DNA of 64,000 nucleotides, taken from contig JAGTJL010000015.1 of assembly GCA_020746875.1 (NCBI GenBank), forward strand, positions 2,016,825 through 2,080,824, written 5' to 3'. This DNA is from Rhexocercosporidium sp. MPI-PUGE-AT-0058. Taxonomy: Eukaryota > Ascomycota > Leotiomycetes > Helotiales. Below are positions 24,129-34,107 of the stretch, one piece after another. Both the position numbers and the translations under genes were made by a program. Below the pieces are notes generated by a model. The model was not told the DNA's origin and did no database searches. It saw nothing but the letters and a program-made list of their open reading frames with translations. The number at the start of each line of letters is the position of its first letter. Position 1 is the first letter of the stretch.

Positions 24129-26192
24129 TTAGACCAACAGAAACTCCTCATGGTCCTGCGAGGGTGAGGAGGTGCATGCTGACTCGTAGACGACAACTGC
24201 CCAAAGTTAGCATTCCCGAAAAGCGATGAGCTGGAAGTGTCTCGACTTACAAGCTTGTCCCACCAGAACAAACCCTTCGTCATACCTCCGGAGAACGAGA
24301 GGATGGAATGCCCCAGGAATGCTAGCAATTAAATCGCCGGGCTTGGAATCGCTAGGGAAGAGGCCCAAACACCCATTCTCCGAGAAGCCCAGGGAACGGC
24401 CCACCGCGTGCTTCCTCATCGCGGCGTGGATCTTGTTGTACGGGTGGGGGACAGTGTTGTGGAATTCGGACGGGATGAGGTAGGTTTTGTGCCTGTCGTC
24501 GGGCTCTTTGAATGCGCCCTTGGTGAACCTTTCTTGCTTTGGTGGTAGCAAGGTGCCATCATCAGCGTAGGCGAAATCGTGTTTCTCAGTGCGGATAGAT
24601 ATAAACTGCAGCCACCCGTTTCCGTTATGCTCTGACAAGATAGAACTCTTCATGAAGTGCTGGTAGCTGAAACCTCGCCTATCCTCAAAGCCGGGTGTCT
24701 GCGAGAAGGTCCTCCACTGTGTGTATGTGTCCTGGAGCGTGGCGATGGTATCGTTCTCACCGACCACCGCAGGGCACAAAAGAGCAATGGTGCTAAACGG
24801 AGCTCCCTTGACAGTTAAGGTCTCTGCATTGTCTGCACCGCCAAATGCAATATCAACTGCGATCGTTTTCATTGTTGACGACCATCCATCTTTCTGAGGA
24901 AGCGGCCGTGCCTTCCAGTAGTCTATGAGATTGGGAATCCACGACGGCAGACCGTGGTGTCTGTCCGGGTTTTGCGCCGCTCCGAGAATATCCAATTTAG
25001 ACGTCTTGAAGATGATCGCCTTTGTGGCGGCAATTAGTACCTGGCGCGCCTGGAGCCGGTAGTCCGGCGCGAGGCCGTAAACGTCCGGGTCCGCCATTCC
25101 CAGCATGGCAAACACCTTGTCTCGCAGGTCAGTGGCCCGGCACGTCCTTCCGAGCAAGATGAGCTGTGCGAGATCTGTGTATTTGTACCCGTGACTGGTT
25201 TCTGAGCGCAGACTATCTAGATCCTGAATGTGAGCGTGGCGCACGCCAGACAGCTGTTGCTCCTGGGCCGGCTCCTGCTGATTTCCGAGATCCGGTTCGA
25301 AGCCCGTCTGTAACTTTAGGGTATCGATGACCTTGGCAACGTAGACAAGATGGTGGAAGTAGCAAGCTGCTATTCCACAGCGGACCACGATATTATGATT
25401 CAGCGCGACCTCCTGCCGGACCCAGGCGCGTTGCCACCACGACCTCGCAAAAATGGCCGCGAGGGCCTTCCAGTTCTTGCGTCTCTCATCATCCGTGGCG
25501 ACAAGGGGCGGCGGGGCCGGAACTCCAGGGCCTCGTCGGGGCGGATCCTTCTCGAGCTCGACGGCCAGCTTGAAAGTGGCTTCGCTGTCGTCTGCTTCTT
25601 CGCCGAGCCAGACCTGAACTCCTTCGGCACGGTGATAGATGCGTCGCATCACGGCCACCTGGGAATTGCGCTCGGCAATGTCGGCCTGGTTGATGCACAC
25701 GGCGTCGATCCACCAGTACCATACGGATGGCGCAGCGAGATGGTATGGACGGTCGATGTTGGGGTCGGGATCCTTGCGCAGACTTAAGAGAGCCTCCTTG
25801 AGGTTCTTCGTGACAGGGAATTTGTGGCCATCGACCTGGATAGACTCGTCGAATTGGGGCTCTCCCCATGTATACGAAAGCGCCTTAAACCGGGATAGCG
25901 GCTGTCAGTCGGGGTGGGTAGGCGGGACGCTGAATTTGTTGTCGAGATTCACATGGATCAAGTTGCAGTCGACGACGTCGGAATCAGCCTGGCTTGCCGT
26001 GACCCTGAGCAGCCGGATCTCAGCCTTGTCCGTCGCAAGGGGTCGGTATTTGTACGGACCGGTTTTGATCGTCGGATCGGCTACGGGATCAGAAGCGGCC
26101 ACGGCTGCGGCTGGCGGAAATGGAACCTCGGGCATGATGAGACCCAGGTGCGAGAGAATCCGGTTCTCTAGCGCCTTAAGGCGCGCTGCCAT
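24129..26192 (-). pseudogene. HET-domain (heterokaryon incompatibility) gene, interrupted
   Basis: One reading frame runs from ATG at 26192 to the terminal exon, broken only by TGA at 25905-25907 (codon 96). Before it: YKYRPL and IRLLRV, typical HET leader. After it: FKALSYTWGEP, KNLKEALLSLR, WWIDAVCINQADIAERNSQV, WLGEEADDS, the conserved HET core, then RAWVRQEV, RDKVFAMLGM and LPSWIPNL. A clean 54-nt intron (24250-24197: GTAAGT ... TGCTAAC ... CAG) joins GQA to a final exon ending at 24129. The HET domain triggers incompatibility cell death when activated by a partner. The TGA is one C-to-T step from CGA, as RIP would produce. A transposon (26238-28422) sits 46 bp upstream of this ATG and appears to have separated the original start. 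It is likely non-functional unless TGA is read through or is a sequence error. Confidence 0.85.
24197..24250 (-). other. Intron in the HET gene
   Basis: 54 nt, donor GTAAGT, branch TGCTAAC, acceptor GGGCAG. Removing it extends the protein by 22 residues (…GQAF… to …FLLV) instead of stopping within the intron. Confidence 0.88.
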
Positions 26193-26237
26193 CACAGCAG
26201 GTTGTTGGACCGCATCCGCGAGTTGCTGCGGGCTATA

Positions 26238-28422
26238 ACCGGGTTCCCGCCTAAAATCCCACCCCTGTTATAAACAGTGTGAGCAAAATTAATCATATAA
26301 ATCAATTAATATTTGATTAATTTGATTTGATTTGATTTGACTTTGATTAATTAATCTAGATTAATTTGATTAATGACTTTTTTCTTTCGATATTTATATA
26401 TAATATAAGAATAGATTAAATTAGCGAGTATTTTAATAAATAATAAATGGATTTAAAGAATAATCAACTTATAAACTACTTGATTAAATAAATAACAAGT
26501 AAAAACCTGTTGAATTCTTTAAATTAGTATTTAGAATTTGCTGACAAATACAAACACTTGCTTATAAATAGGCTTTCTATTAATAAAACCTTTTGCTTTT
26601 CCATCTTAAAACGACTATATTATTACTAGGTTATTAATAAGGCTTACTAATCCAATATCAATCACTAATTAAGTGTTATAAATTAAATAAAATATGTTTC
26701 TTACTTTATTTAGGTTAAGCGAGGCTCTCTGAAAAAAGAGATTTGGTGTGAATGATGATTCCATTACTTCGGGGGAAACTAGGTCTATATAACTACTTTT
26801 AGGCGCCAAGCTATTTAGCTCTCGCATCGGCTATTTGCTCTCGCATCGGCTATTTGCTCTCGCATCGGTTATTAGCTTTATATTGAAACTAGCTTTATAT
26901 TAAGACTAGCTTTATATTACCAGAGCTTCCGAGGTTTAAAACACGGAAGCTTAAGGCTTGATGAAGCCACTGTTTTAGCTCTGAATAACCCTTTACTGAA
27001 AGCTTAAAGCTTCCGAGGTTTAAAGCACGGAAGCCGAGGCTTTATACGAAGCCGGAGCTTTATGCAAAGGTAGTTGAGTTATGGAAAGGTATGCTTAATA
27101 TAATCTTATATTATTAAGCGAGTTTAGCCGAGGCTTAATATAGTCTTATACTCTCTAGATTAACCGAGACTGTTAGACTTTAATTGATTCTATTATTAGT
27201 ATATACTAATCTTCTTTAAGCTTAGTTTTAAAATCTAGTCCCAATTAGGATGCGGCTCTTATATTAATCAAATTAATCAATTAATACTTGATTAATTTGA
27301 TTTGATTTGATTTGATTTTGATTAATCAAGATTTTGCTTGATTTGAATATGATTAATAGCCATTAATCAAATCAAATCAAATCATTTTTCACACTGGAAC
27401 TTATAAATCCCGCGATTTACACCAAAATCCTACATTTTTGAATATTAATAAAACAATAACCACGAGACTTATATTTATGAAAATTAAAATATAAGTTTAT
27501 CTGTGTATAAAAAATATAAATATAATATTTTAAATGCTTAAAAACGTCTTAAAAGTCTATAAGAAAAGCTTAAAAACGCGATTTTTGAGCTTTATTTAAA
27601 ATTAGAGTAATATACGTTTAAGTAATTCTAATAATAAAATAATTATAAAATCTTATATAGAAAAGCTTTAAAATATTTTTCGTATAAAAATAAAGTGTTA
27701 TATGTAAGTATTTAAGGTTTAAGAAAATAAAAACCAATTTTTATTAAATTAAGTTTATCTTAAGATAAAGAAACCTAGTTTATATTTTTAAAGTTTTTAA
27801 ACTTAATTTAAGTTCTAAAGATCCTTATATAAGTAATATATTATATAAATATGCCTTTAAAAAAGTAAAAAATTGATAGTATATATTTCGGCTTATTTAT
27901 TTTTAATATATATTATTATAAAGTCAATTTTAAAGGCTTTTTAAAAATTTAAACTATGAAATGTAATAATCTATCCTAGTAAGCATTATTTTAAGTTTAT
28001 AAAATAAAATATCTTTTATCAAGATTATAAATTCAGCTCAAAAAATTCAAGTAGCATTATTTATTATAATATCCTTATATTTTCCTCCTAATATCTAAGT
28101 TTAAGTCATAAATAGCTTTTAAACTATTATAGATTATATATAGCTTTATACTTTATGTTTAAATTAACTTTTGTAGTTAATATTTAAATAAATTTAAATA
28201 ATCTAAAAACCCGAAAACTTAATCCAGTTTTATACGATAATAAAAGTCTATTTTTAGAAATATTAAGCCTTAATATTAAATACCTAAAAACTAGATTATT
28301 TATAATTCAAAAAGTAAGTTTATAGCTCTTAATATGCAAAAGTTATCGCCGTTTAAAAACGTGCAATTTTGGTGGTAAGGTGGGATTTATAACAGGGGTG
28401 GGATTTTAAGCGGGAAACCGGT
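26238..28422. mobile_element. TIR DNA transposon inserted at the 5' end of the HET gene
   Basis: Inverted termini ACCGG(G/T)TTCCCGC(C/T)TAAAATCC... match over about 37 bp and weakly further (together with a TTATAAATCCC word), with TA on both sides (26236-26237, 28423-28424). The interior is AT-rich and non-coding, and a second, hAT-like element (26275-27396) is nested just inside the left terminus. Without that insert the element is about 1.06 kb, a non-autonomous or decayed member of a TA-targeting superfamily. No transposase was seen. Confidence 0.85.
26275..27396. mobile_element. Nested hAT-like non-autonomous element
   Basis: Starts CAGTGTGAG and ends TCACACTG. Both ends carry subterminal runs of TTGATTTGATTTGATT and its complement. 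TTATAAA precedes the left end and follows the right end within 4 bp, an imperfect target duplication. The middle (26800-27060) holds short GC-richer repeats of GCATCGGCTATTTGCTCTC and GCTTCCGAGGTTTAAA words. Confidence 0.65.
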
Positions 28423-28439
28423 TAGTTTGTAGAAACAGA

Positions 28440-28442
28440 CAT
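28440..28442 (-). other. Probable original start codon of the HET gene
   Basis: Conceptual removal of the TIR element and one TA puts this minus-strand ATG in frame with the HET sequence: six codons (28442-28425), one junction codon, then 14 further open codons to the present ATG at 26192. No stop occurs in the join. Confidence 0.6.
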
Positions 28443-29576
28443 TTCCAATGCCAGTCAGTGCTCGAGCGGGGGGGAAAAGCAAAATCAAAACAAAACTCGG
28501 GAGAGAGAGAAGCAGATTTTTTGGCTCAAAGAAAGATGAAAGAAGCAGTGTCAACTTGGACTCTCCTCCTATATATGAACGCAGTACAGCCCCTGAAGCT
28601 ACAGGATCGGGGGTGGCCAAATTTCGATTTACTGCACAAGAGGTGCTGTGGCGCCGAAAAATAACATTCGCTCTCGAAGTCCATTGGACGAAATAAGAAC
28701 CCGAAATATCAAACCTCGCTGCTGCATTAGTGCCTCACTCCCTTTCCAAAATCTAAAGGTTGTCAAGATGTTTGCTATGACCCCCAACTCAGGGGGAGGA
28801 TGCTGAGAAGGAATATCAAGTAGGAGCCAGCCTCAGCGCATCTATTGCGCCTCTGATTGGCCCGTCCGAGGCGCGCCCCCTGCTGCAGCCACTGTACGAA
28901 ACATCAACCAAATTCCTGAATTCTTTGACGGACGGCGTAATTTCGCTTATATAATTATTTGCAAGTTCGTCAGCTTGTAGGTTCTACTTTCCCAAAGCTG
29001 GAGTGAACGGCACACTTTTGGAGTTGACCAATAAGTCTCCGTGGAGTTATCGTTAGGTTAATATAAGCTTTGATTGGAGATGTAGCGCCACGTTCTGCCT
29101 TTTCTCTACAAACTTGCAGATACTTGAAGCAGGCTCTGTAATCGAGGTCTGATTCCACTGGTTTGGCTTGTTTGTAGTTCTGCCGACCAGCTTTCATTGG
29201 AAGAGCATGCATCGCAGTCGTATCACAAACCGTCTTGGCACCATTGCGCGTGACGTGATTTCTTTCCTACTATTTGCTGCCATCAAAGGAACGCTTGAGC
29301 TGAGGGACATATCACTAATGGATATCAAAGCATCTAACCTAGCCAGTCCCTATACTATTTGTGTTATTCCCACTGCACCTTCTCCCCTCACATCTAATAC
29401 CCGTCCCCCTAAATCTCCTTTCTATATCCTTCAGTCATCTCTATAAAGACAAGTCAAACGGCGAGGCAGATATGATACGTGGAATGAAGCCAAGAGTTTT
29501 ACACAAGATCGAAGTCTAAGAAATGAACACCAGGGCAGGAAAGGTAGAACTAGTACCCATTGTTCGCAGTCTCTAT
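28443..29576. other. Intergenic region between HET and CHAT genes
   Basis: GC near normal, probably promoter sequence of the original HET gene at its left end and 3' flank of the CHAT gene at its right. Several 70-90 codon frames on both strands have no recognisable domain and overlap one another. I see no supported gene. Confidence 0.5.
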
Positions 29577-32500
29577 TTAGGTATCTGGTTTTCTAAAAAC
29601 TGACTCGATTTCCTTTCGACTGAAACGGAATTTCCAATTTCCATGCAGCACAAACAAAGCCCAGAAGTATGGTAGTGAACGTTGCTTTCTGATATCCAAG
29701 ACCGCTTGACGGAGAGCTAGAGCAACATCTAAAACAATCACATCATGGTCATTTTTGCTCAGAAGTTCCTCCGCTTGGGTTTTTAAAACATCGTAGAATA
29801 CTTTGGTGAATAATTTCCCTGCAGCGTCTGAACATTTCCACAAGGTCCCTATGGTCGCATTTACACCTGCAAGGAGAAGCATTGGAAGCAATCCGATGGG
29901 CTCCTCGCCAGCATTGATCTCCTGTTGTGCGGATTCGCAGGCGATCATGACAAAAAGAGCGATGCCAAACTTCATTGTGAGAAGCTCCCGTGCAGTCAGA
30001 TCTCCGCTGTCCAGAGCTTCGGTTGAGGGCCGGTGAAGCTTCAAGGCTGAGCGGAGAGGATCCATAGAGTCAAAGAACGCATGGCCATGATAGTGAACAA
30101 TAGAACTCGTCTCTGATTTCTGTTTAAATGCAGACTTGGTTGCTGCATCCCTCACAAGGGGCTCAACATGCCAAATTTCGCCCAGCGACTCTGAGGACTG
30201 CTCAGCCTCAACCCTATCACCACTGGGATTTCCGAATATTGCTATTTTGCTGAGATCTTGGATGTTGTCCGCGCGCCTGAGACAATGATGAAGGACGGAG
30301 AGGCTCGAGGAATATACCACTGGATTTCGTTCAAGGAGCAACATCCCTTCGCATTCAAGAGCATGGAGAGGGAGGGCAGAAAGCAGGCTGGACGGGCAGA
30401 AGACGAGTAATTCGTCTTTCTTTGAGAGCTCTGATAAGGGAGTGACCAAGGGGTCCAGCTCCCTCAGCCTTTCGTTTGCTCGTTTCTGACGCATGTACTC
30501 TGCCTTCAGATTCGACCCAATCCAGGAACTGACCTCAGGTTTCGTGATGGCAAGCTTATGAGCAGATGGTTGGTGTCCAGGCCGAACTGTTATCATCCAG
30601 ATGGAATCGCCCACAAGAGCCCAGTCCACGCACAATACATCCTTGCTCAAGCCAAACATTCCAGGAAGACGTTGGAGCGAGAGTGCTTCTGCGCCGCGAT
30701 AGAGTTGAAGATTGTAAAGCTCCGGTATAGATATGAGCTGACGGCGAATCTCTGAAATCCGCTGGCGGATTGGAAACCGTCTCTCGGGCGAAGCTGCCTC
30801 GCAGTCTTGTAACAGTTTGGTTTCAGTGTTTAAAAGCTCTTTTCCCCGTTCAGTTGCCATCGCCGAGGCCATAATCATCGTGGGGACATTTTCATTTCCT
30901 TCAAGTCCCAGGAGATCCAAAAAGGCTCTTGCTTTGCCCCGTTGTATCCACTGCCAGGCCTGAGCAGAGCTGTTCTGAAGCAAACTGAGCTTGACGCCAA
31001 GTTCATACAAATCCGCATTTTGGGCTACAAGTGTTCGGTTATGAGTGAGGATTTCCTCGTCTTTCTGGATTGCCATATCGGCGCGGACACCATTTCTGAT
31101 GTCCTCTGCGGCTTCCAGTTGTTCCAACGCGTGCACAAGTGCGTCTTGTTGGCCGAGCTCGTATGCACTTTGCCATATCCAAGCTTGCTGGATGTGGCAC
31201 CGAGCCAGCTGGAGTCTGAAATCCGACTTGAGCAACGCATCCTGTACCTGTTGAAAGTTCTTCAGGGACTCGTTCAGGACTTCCGCAGCAATTTCAACGC
31301 CCAGCCCTGCGGAAAGCCGAGACTCGTAAACAGTAAGGAGTTGGAGCTGGCCGATACGATTCTGCATGTGTGTTGCTTGCCGCTTCTCTCCCGCCTGTGT
31401 GAAAAGCAACTTGGCAAGCTCTACGTAACCAATGGCCGTCGGGTAGTCCCCAAGAAGATAGAATGCCTCGCTTGACTTGAATTTGATTTCCGCAAGATTT
31501 GAGATGCGGTTTTGCTCTGGAAGGAGGTTCACCAGACGTTCAGCCTTTTCGAGCCAGTCCAGGCACTTTTTGGACGCGCCTTGCTTGTCCACGGAATCAA
31601 TGCGGGCAGCTTGTAGGATTTCAGTGTTCGAGAGAAGGCCATACTTGTCTATTCGATCTTCTTCATTGCCATTCTCGCCATCAATCTCGGCCCATTTGGC
31701 CAAGAGAGACACGAGCTCTCCGAAATATTGAATGGAAAGATGGGTGGTAGACTTCAGCCTGTCACGCATAGCAAGTGCTAATCCCTTAGCCGCCTGGGAG
31801 CCTAGGACAATGTCGTTCTGGGTTTCCGAGATGCAAAGGGCTTTTCGGCCCCAGAGTAAAGCATTCTCCCAATCTTTCAGCTGCTGGTAGTTGGTGCAGA
31901 GTGAAATGGCACATGGAACAGCCAGCTGAAGCATCTGCATTTCCTCAGCTTTTGAGAAGAGTGATTTGAAGCCTTCGAGAGTTGCAGCGAGATGGCCGCC
32001 CTGCATAGCCGCAAGGTTGAGGATCCCAAACTGGTGGTGGCACCATTCCAGATTTGAACCAATTGAATTGCAAACCTCTTGAAGCTGAGCTGAGACCCTT
32101 GAGAAATCAGGATACCGACGGGTTTCTCGGTAGAAAATAGTCAGCCTAGTGAGGACCAAGCTCTCGTCGTTGGGAGATTTGAGCATCTTGAAGGCTTCCG
32201 CGAGCCTTTCGAGAGCAGCAAGATTCTCATCACTCAGGTCTCCTGGCTTGCTCTGATCCAAATCCTGCAGCATGTCTTCCAATTTTGCCGCTTGCTCTCG
32301 TAGAGAGAGGTTCATTGCAGAAAACACGCCTCGTACCTCCTGGAGCAATCGCCTGGCTTCTCGATATCGTTTTTGAGCCCGGGCAATTTTCGAACGTTCA
32401 AATACAGCAATGGCGGAGAGGTATTCTGTGCTGCCAACTTGCAAGAAACTGGACAGTTCCGCATCTGCACGGGTGTTGTCGAGGAGGAATAGTCGATAGT

Positions 32501-33053
32501 GAAGCATATCCCATGCAGTACAATGCTCACCCATCTCACCCAGATGTAGTTGCGCTGACTTCATCCTCGCGTTGAGCCCAACCTTGAAGCTACTTTCTAT
32601 GCCGTGCGTATATTGGGCATACTTTTGAAGCAGGAATGTGATATAAGCAAGGTACAACAGGGTCCAGCATCGAACATTCGATATATTGTCATCCCAATCG
32701 GCGGCATCTTCTAATATCTCGTTCCAAGTCGAGATTACCAACTTCTGCGCTCCATCTAACAGTCCCCGTGTCTCAATTTCCGCAGCAGCTAATTGCAGTT
32801 GAAAGACGCGCAGCTGGTCCTTATTCAGCTCTGAGAACTGGGCCTTGACGACAGGCTCCAAAGTCTTCACCACACGATTGCGATAGCCTTGCACAGTGAG
32901 CAAGTGGCACTTTTCGACCAAATTGTCAAAACAATTTAGGCTTTGTGACGAAGCCTTCCCCAAACAGCTCCATGCTTCTTCGAAGCGACCTGTCGAGCGG
33001 AGACGCATGGCCCTGTGGATATGGGTCTCCGGATTTCGAGGTGTTGAATGCAT
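29577..33053 (-). CDS. TPR-CHAT caspase-like protein
   Basis: Intronless, 1158 residues. Residues 1-750 are helical and repeat-like, with TPR-style A/G/Y/A spacing (for example residues 340-420 and 520-600), ending in the AWQWIQRGKARAFLDLLG motif that often precedes CHAT domains. The C-terminal CHAT domain (about 850-1150) carries the clan CD protease dyad: His in HYHGHAFF (H991) and Cys in IACESAQQ (C1039). GIGTLW-type strands (TIGTLWKCSD) and a C-terminal LPYFWALFVLHGNW block match the family. No signal peptide or membrane segment, so it is probably cytosolic. Both catalytic residues are present and the frame is undamaged. In fungi such proteases can act in regulated cell death; the substrate is unknown. 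The divergent neighbour at 33352 is the obvious candidate. Confidence 0.9.
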   Translation of the reverse strand: MHSTPRNPETHIHRAMRLRSTGRFEEAWSCLGKASSQSLNCFDNLVEKCHLLTVQGYRNRVVKTLEPVVKAQFSELNKDQLRVFQLQLAAAEIETRGLLDGAQKLVISTWNEILEDAADWDDNISNVRCWTLLYLAYITFLLQKYAQYTHGIESSFKVGLNARMKSAQLHLGEMGEHCTAWDMLHYRLFLLDNTRADAELSSFLQVGSTEYLSAIAVFERSKIARAQKRYREARRLLQEVRGVFSAMNLSLREQAAKLEDMLQDLDQSKPGDLSDENLAALERLAEAFKMLKSPNDESLVLTRLTIFYRETRRYPDFSRVSAQLQEVCNSIGSNLEWCHHQFGILNLAAMQGGHLAATLEGFKSLFSKAEEMQMLQLAVPCAISLCTNYQQLKDWENALLWGRKALCISETQNDIVLGSQAAKGLALAMRDRLKSTTHLSIQYFGELVSLLAKWAEIDGENGNEEDRIDKYGLLSNTEILQAARIDSVDKQGASKKCLDWLEKAERLVNLLPEQNRISNLAEIKFKSSEAFYLLGDYPTAIGYVELAKLLFTQAGEKRQATHMQNRIGQLQLLTVYESRLSAGLGVEIAAEVLNESLKNFQQVQDALLKSDFRLQLARCHIQQAWIWQSAYELGQQDALVHALEQLEAAEDIRNGVRADMAIQKDEEILTHNRTLVAQNADLYELGVKLSLLQNSSAQAWQWIQRGKARAFLDLLGLEGNENVPTMIMASAMATERGKELLNTETKLLQDCEAASPERRFPIRQRISEIRRQLISIPELYNLQLYRGAEALSLQRLPGMFGLSKDVLCVDWALVGDSIWMITVRPGHQPSAHKLAITKPEVSSWIGSNLKAEYMRQKRANERLRELDPLVTPLSELSKKDELLVFCPSSLLSALPLHALECEGMLLLERNPVVYSSSLSVLHHCLRRADNIQDLSKIAIFGNPSGDRVEAEQSSESLGEIWHVEPLVRDAATKSAFKQKSETSSIVHYHGHAFFDSMDPLRSALKLHRPSTEALDSGDLTARELLTMKFGIALFVMIACESAQQEINAGEEPIGLLPMLLLAGVNATIGTLWKCSDAAGKLFTKVFYDVLKTQAEELLSKNDHDVIVLDVALALRQAVLDIRKQRSLPYFWALFVLHGNWKFRFSRKEIESVFRKPDT

Positions 33054-33351
33054 CTTTGATGTTTACACAGAGCTTACAGAACAACAGTCTGGACAATAGT
33101 CTGGATAACAGTTTGCACAACAATCTGGACAACAGTGTGGATATGAAGATAAAGAGCTGACGAGACAGGAAAAAAAGCAAACAATGTAACACAGCGTGGC
33201 GCAACAAGCCTATCGACGCGATGCGGGGTAGCTTCAGCTCGCACTTTCAGCTCGCAACCAGCAAATGCAAACCATCGTCCAAACACTCCTTTGACCCCCC
33301 AAACAGCTACATCATTCCAGCCCTTCTCCGGACCGCAGACTTCTCTAAATC
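33054..33351. promoter_or_regulatory. Shared divergent promoter of CHAT and small beta-rich gene
   Basis: 298 bp separate the two start codons, so both promoters and 5' leaders must overlap or abut here. It contains a 12-bp minisatellite (33081-33140) close to the CHAT start and a CT-rich stretch just upstream of 33352. No clear TATA box. Confidence 0.6.
33081..33140. repeat. 12-bp minisatellite, five units, in divergent promoter
   Basis: Units of ACAACAGTCTGG with one to three changes each start at 33081, 33093, 33105, 33117 and 33129. Confidence 0.88.
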
Positions 33352-34107
33352 ATGGACTTTACCAGTGATTCGTCTCTCGAGTGGGAATTGGCCTTTGAGC
33401 CAGACCAAGATGCCGAAGAAGAACTTGCCGGCGAAGAGGATGGGACAGTTGACAAGGCTCTCATCACCGACGAAACTATCAGGAAATGTCGCATCTTAGC
33501 CTCTGTACAGTCCATAGAGTACGGAGAGACTGAGGTCACCCCTGGCCAAACGAAGCCTGCAGCGCTGCTCGTTATCAACTTCCACTTCCACCCCTTTGAA
33601 TCGCGAGTCAAGGGAGCGGATGTCGAACTCGCCTTCAACAACAAAGCAACAATCGCCCTTCTCCAGCCTGAAAGCATCAATGACTCTGAGAGCGAGGAAA
33701 CGATTCGGCACAAACTGTACGCAGAGCTAAGTATTGGCTACCCGCCAGCCGGGGTCGACGCCAAAGCTGGCAGCGAGCGCGAGACTGAACGAACAAAGAA
33801 GTTTGCCGAGCGGATCAGGGGCTCGGGAATCAGCTCGAGCCGCGCAACTTGGACGTTGAGGGAGAACCCGCAGGCACGCGATGGCATACATTTGCGGTTT
33901 GTGGGAGTCCTTGTCATAAAGGCAGAAGGGGAGTTGGAAGTGGACGTTGAGATACGGGCCACGATCGGTGCAAAGCTCGACGATCCGCTGGGCATTCGTA
34001 AGATCATTGCAACGCAGACGAAGAAGTTTGATGGGAAGAGCCTCCTTGGTAGAAGACCTCTGGCATTAGATATCGAAGAGGGTCTTTTCAAAGCAAACGG
34101 CAAGTGA
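33352..34107 (+). CDS. Beta-rich protein of unknown function, CHAT neighbour
   Basis: 251 residues, single exon. An acidic N-terminus (EPDQDAEEELAGEEDG) precedes alternating hydrophobic strands (AALLVINFHFHPFES, VELAFNNKATIALL, YAELSIGYPPAG). A charged helix-like linker follows (ERETERTKKFAERIR), then a WTLRENPQARDGI motif and more strands (LRFVGVLVIK, ELEVDVEIRATIG). I recall the FHP ... WTL-EN---GI pattern from uncharacterised ascomycete proteins but cannot name a family. No signal peptide or transmembrane helix. It is transcribed head to head with the CHAT protease across 298 bp. Fungal gasdermin-like effectors are of similar size and often sit beside protease genes, but I see no diagnostic gasdermin motif, so that role is only a hypothesis. 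Confidence 0.75.
   Translation: MDFTSDSSLEWELAFEPDQDAEEELAGEEDGTVDKALITDETIRKCRILASVQSIEYGETEVTPGQTKPAALLVINFHFHPFESRVKGADVELAFNNKATIALLQPESINDSESEETIRHKLYAELSIGYPPAGVDAKAGSERETERTKKFAERIRGSGISSSRATWTLRENPQARDGIHLRFVGVLVIKAEGELEVDVEIRATIGAKLDDPLGIRKIIATQTKKFDGKSLLGRRPLALDIEEGLFKANGK

Noticed and set aside
25905..25990. A short intron removing the in-frame TGA of the HET gene
   Set aside because: The candidate (GTGAAT to GACAG, 51 nt) has its CTGAC branch word only 3 nt from the acceptor and would delete residues that read as normal HET leader. Kept only as an alternative.
25350..26238. Several long plus-strand frames
   Set aside because: They are antisense shadows of the GC-rich HET coding sequence.
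28387..28696. Overlapping 70-80 codon frames on both strands
   Set aside because: No domain and mutually overlapping; one minus-strand frame only crosses the transposon terminus.
33352..34107. Direct call of the small CHAT neighbour as gasdermin
   Set aside because: Size and context fit, but no diagnostic gasdermin sequence pattern is visible. Reported only as a hypothesis.
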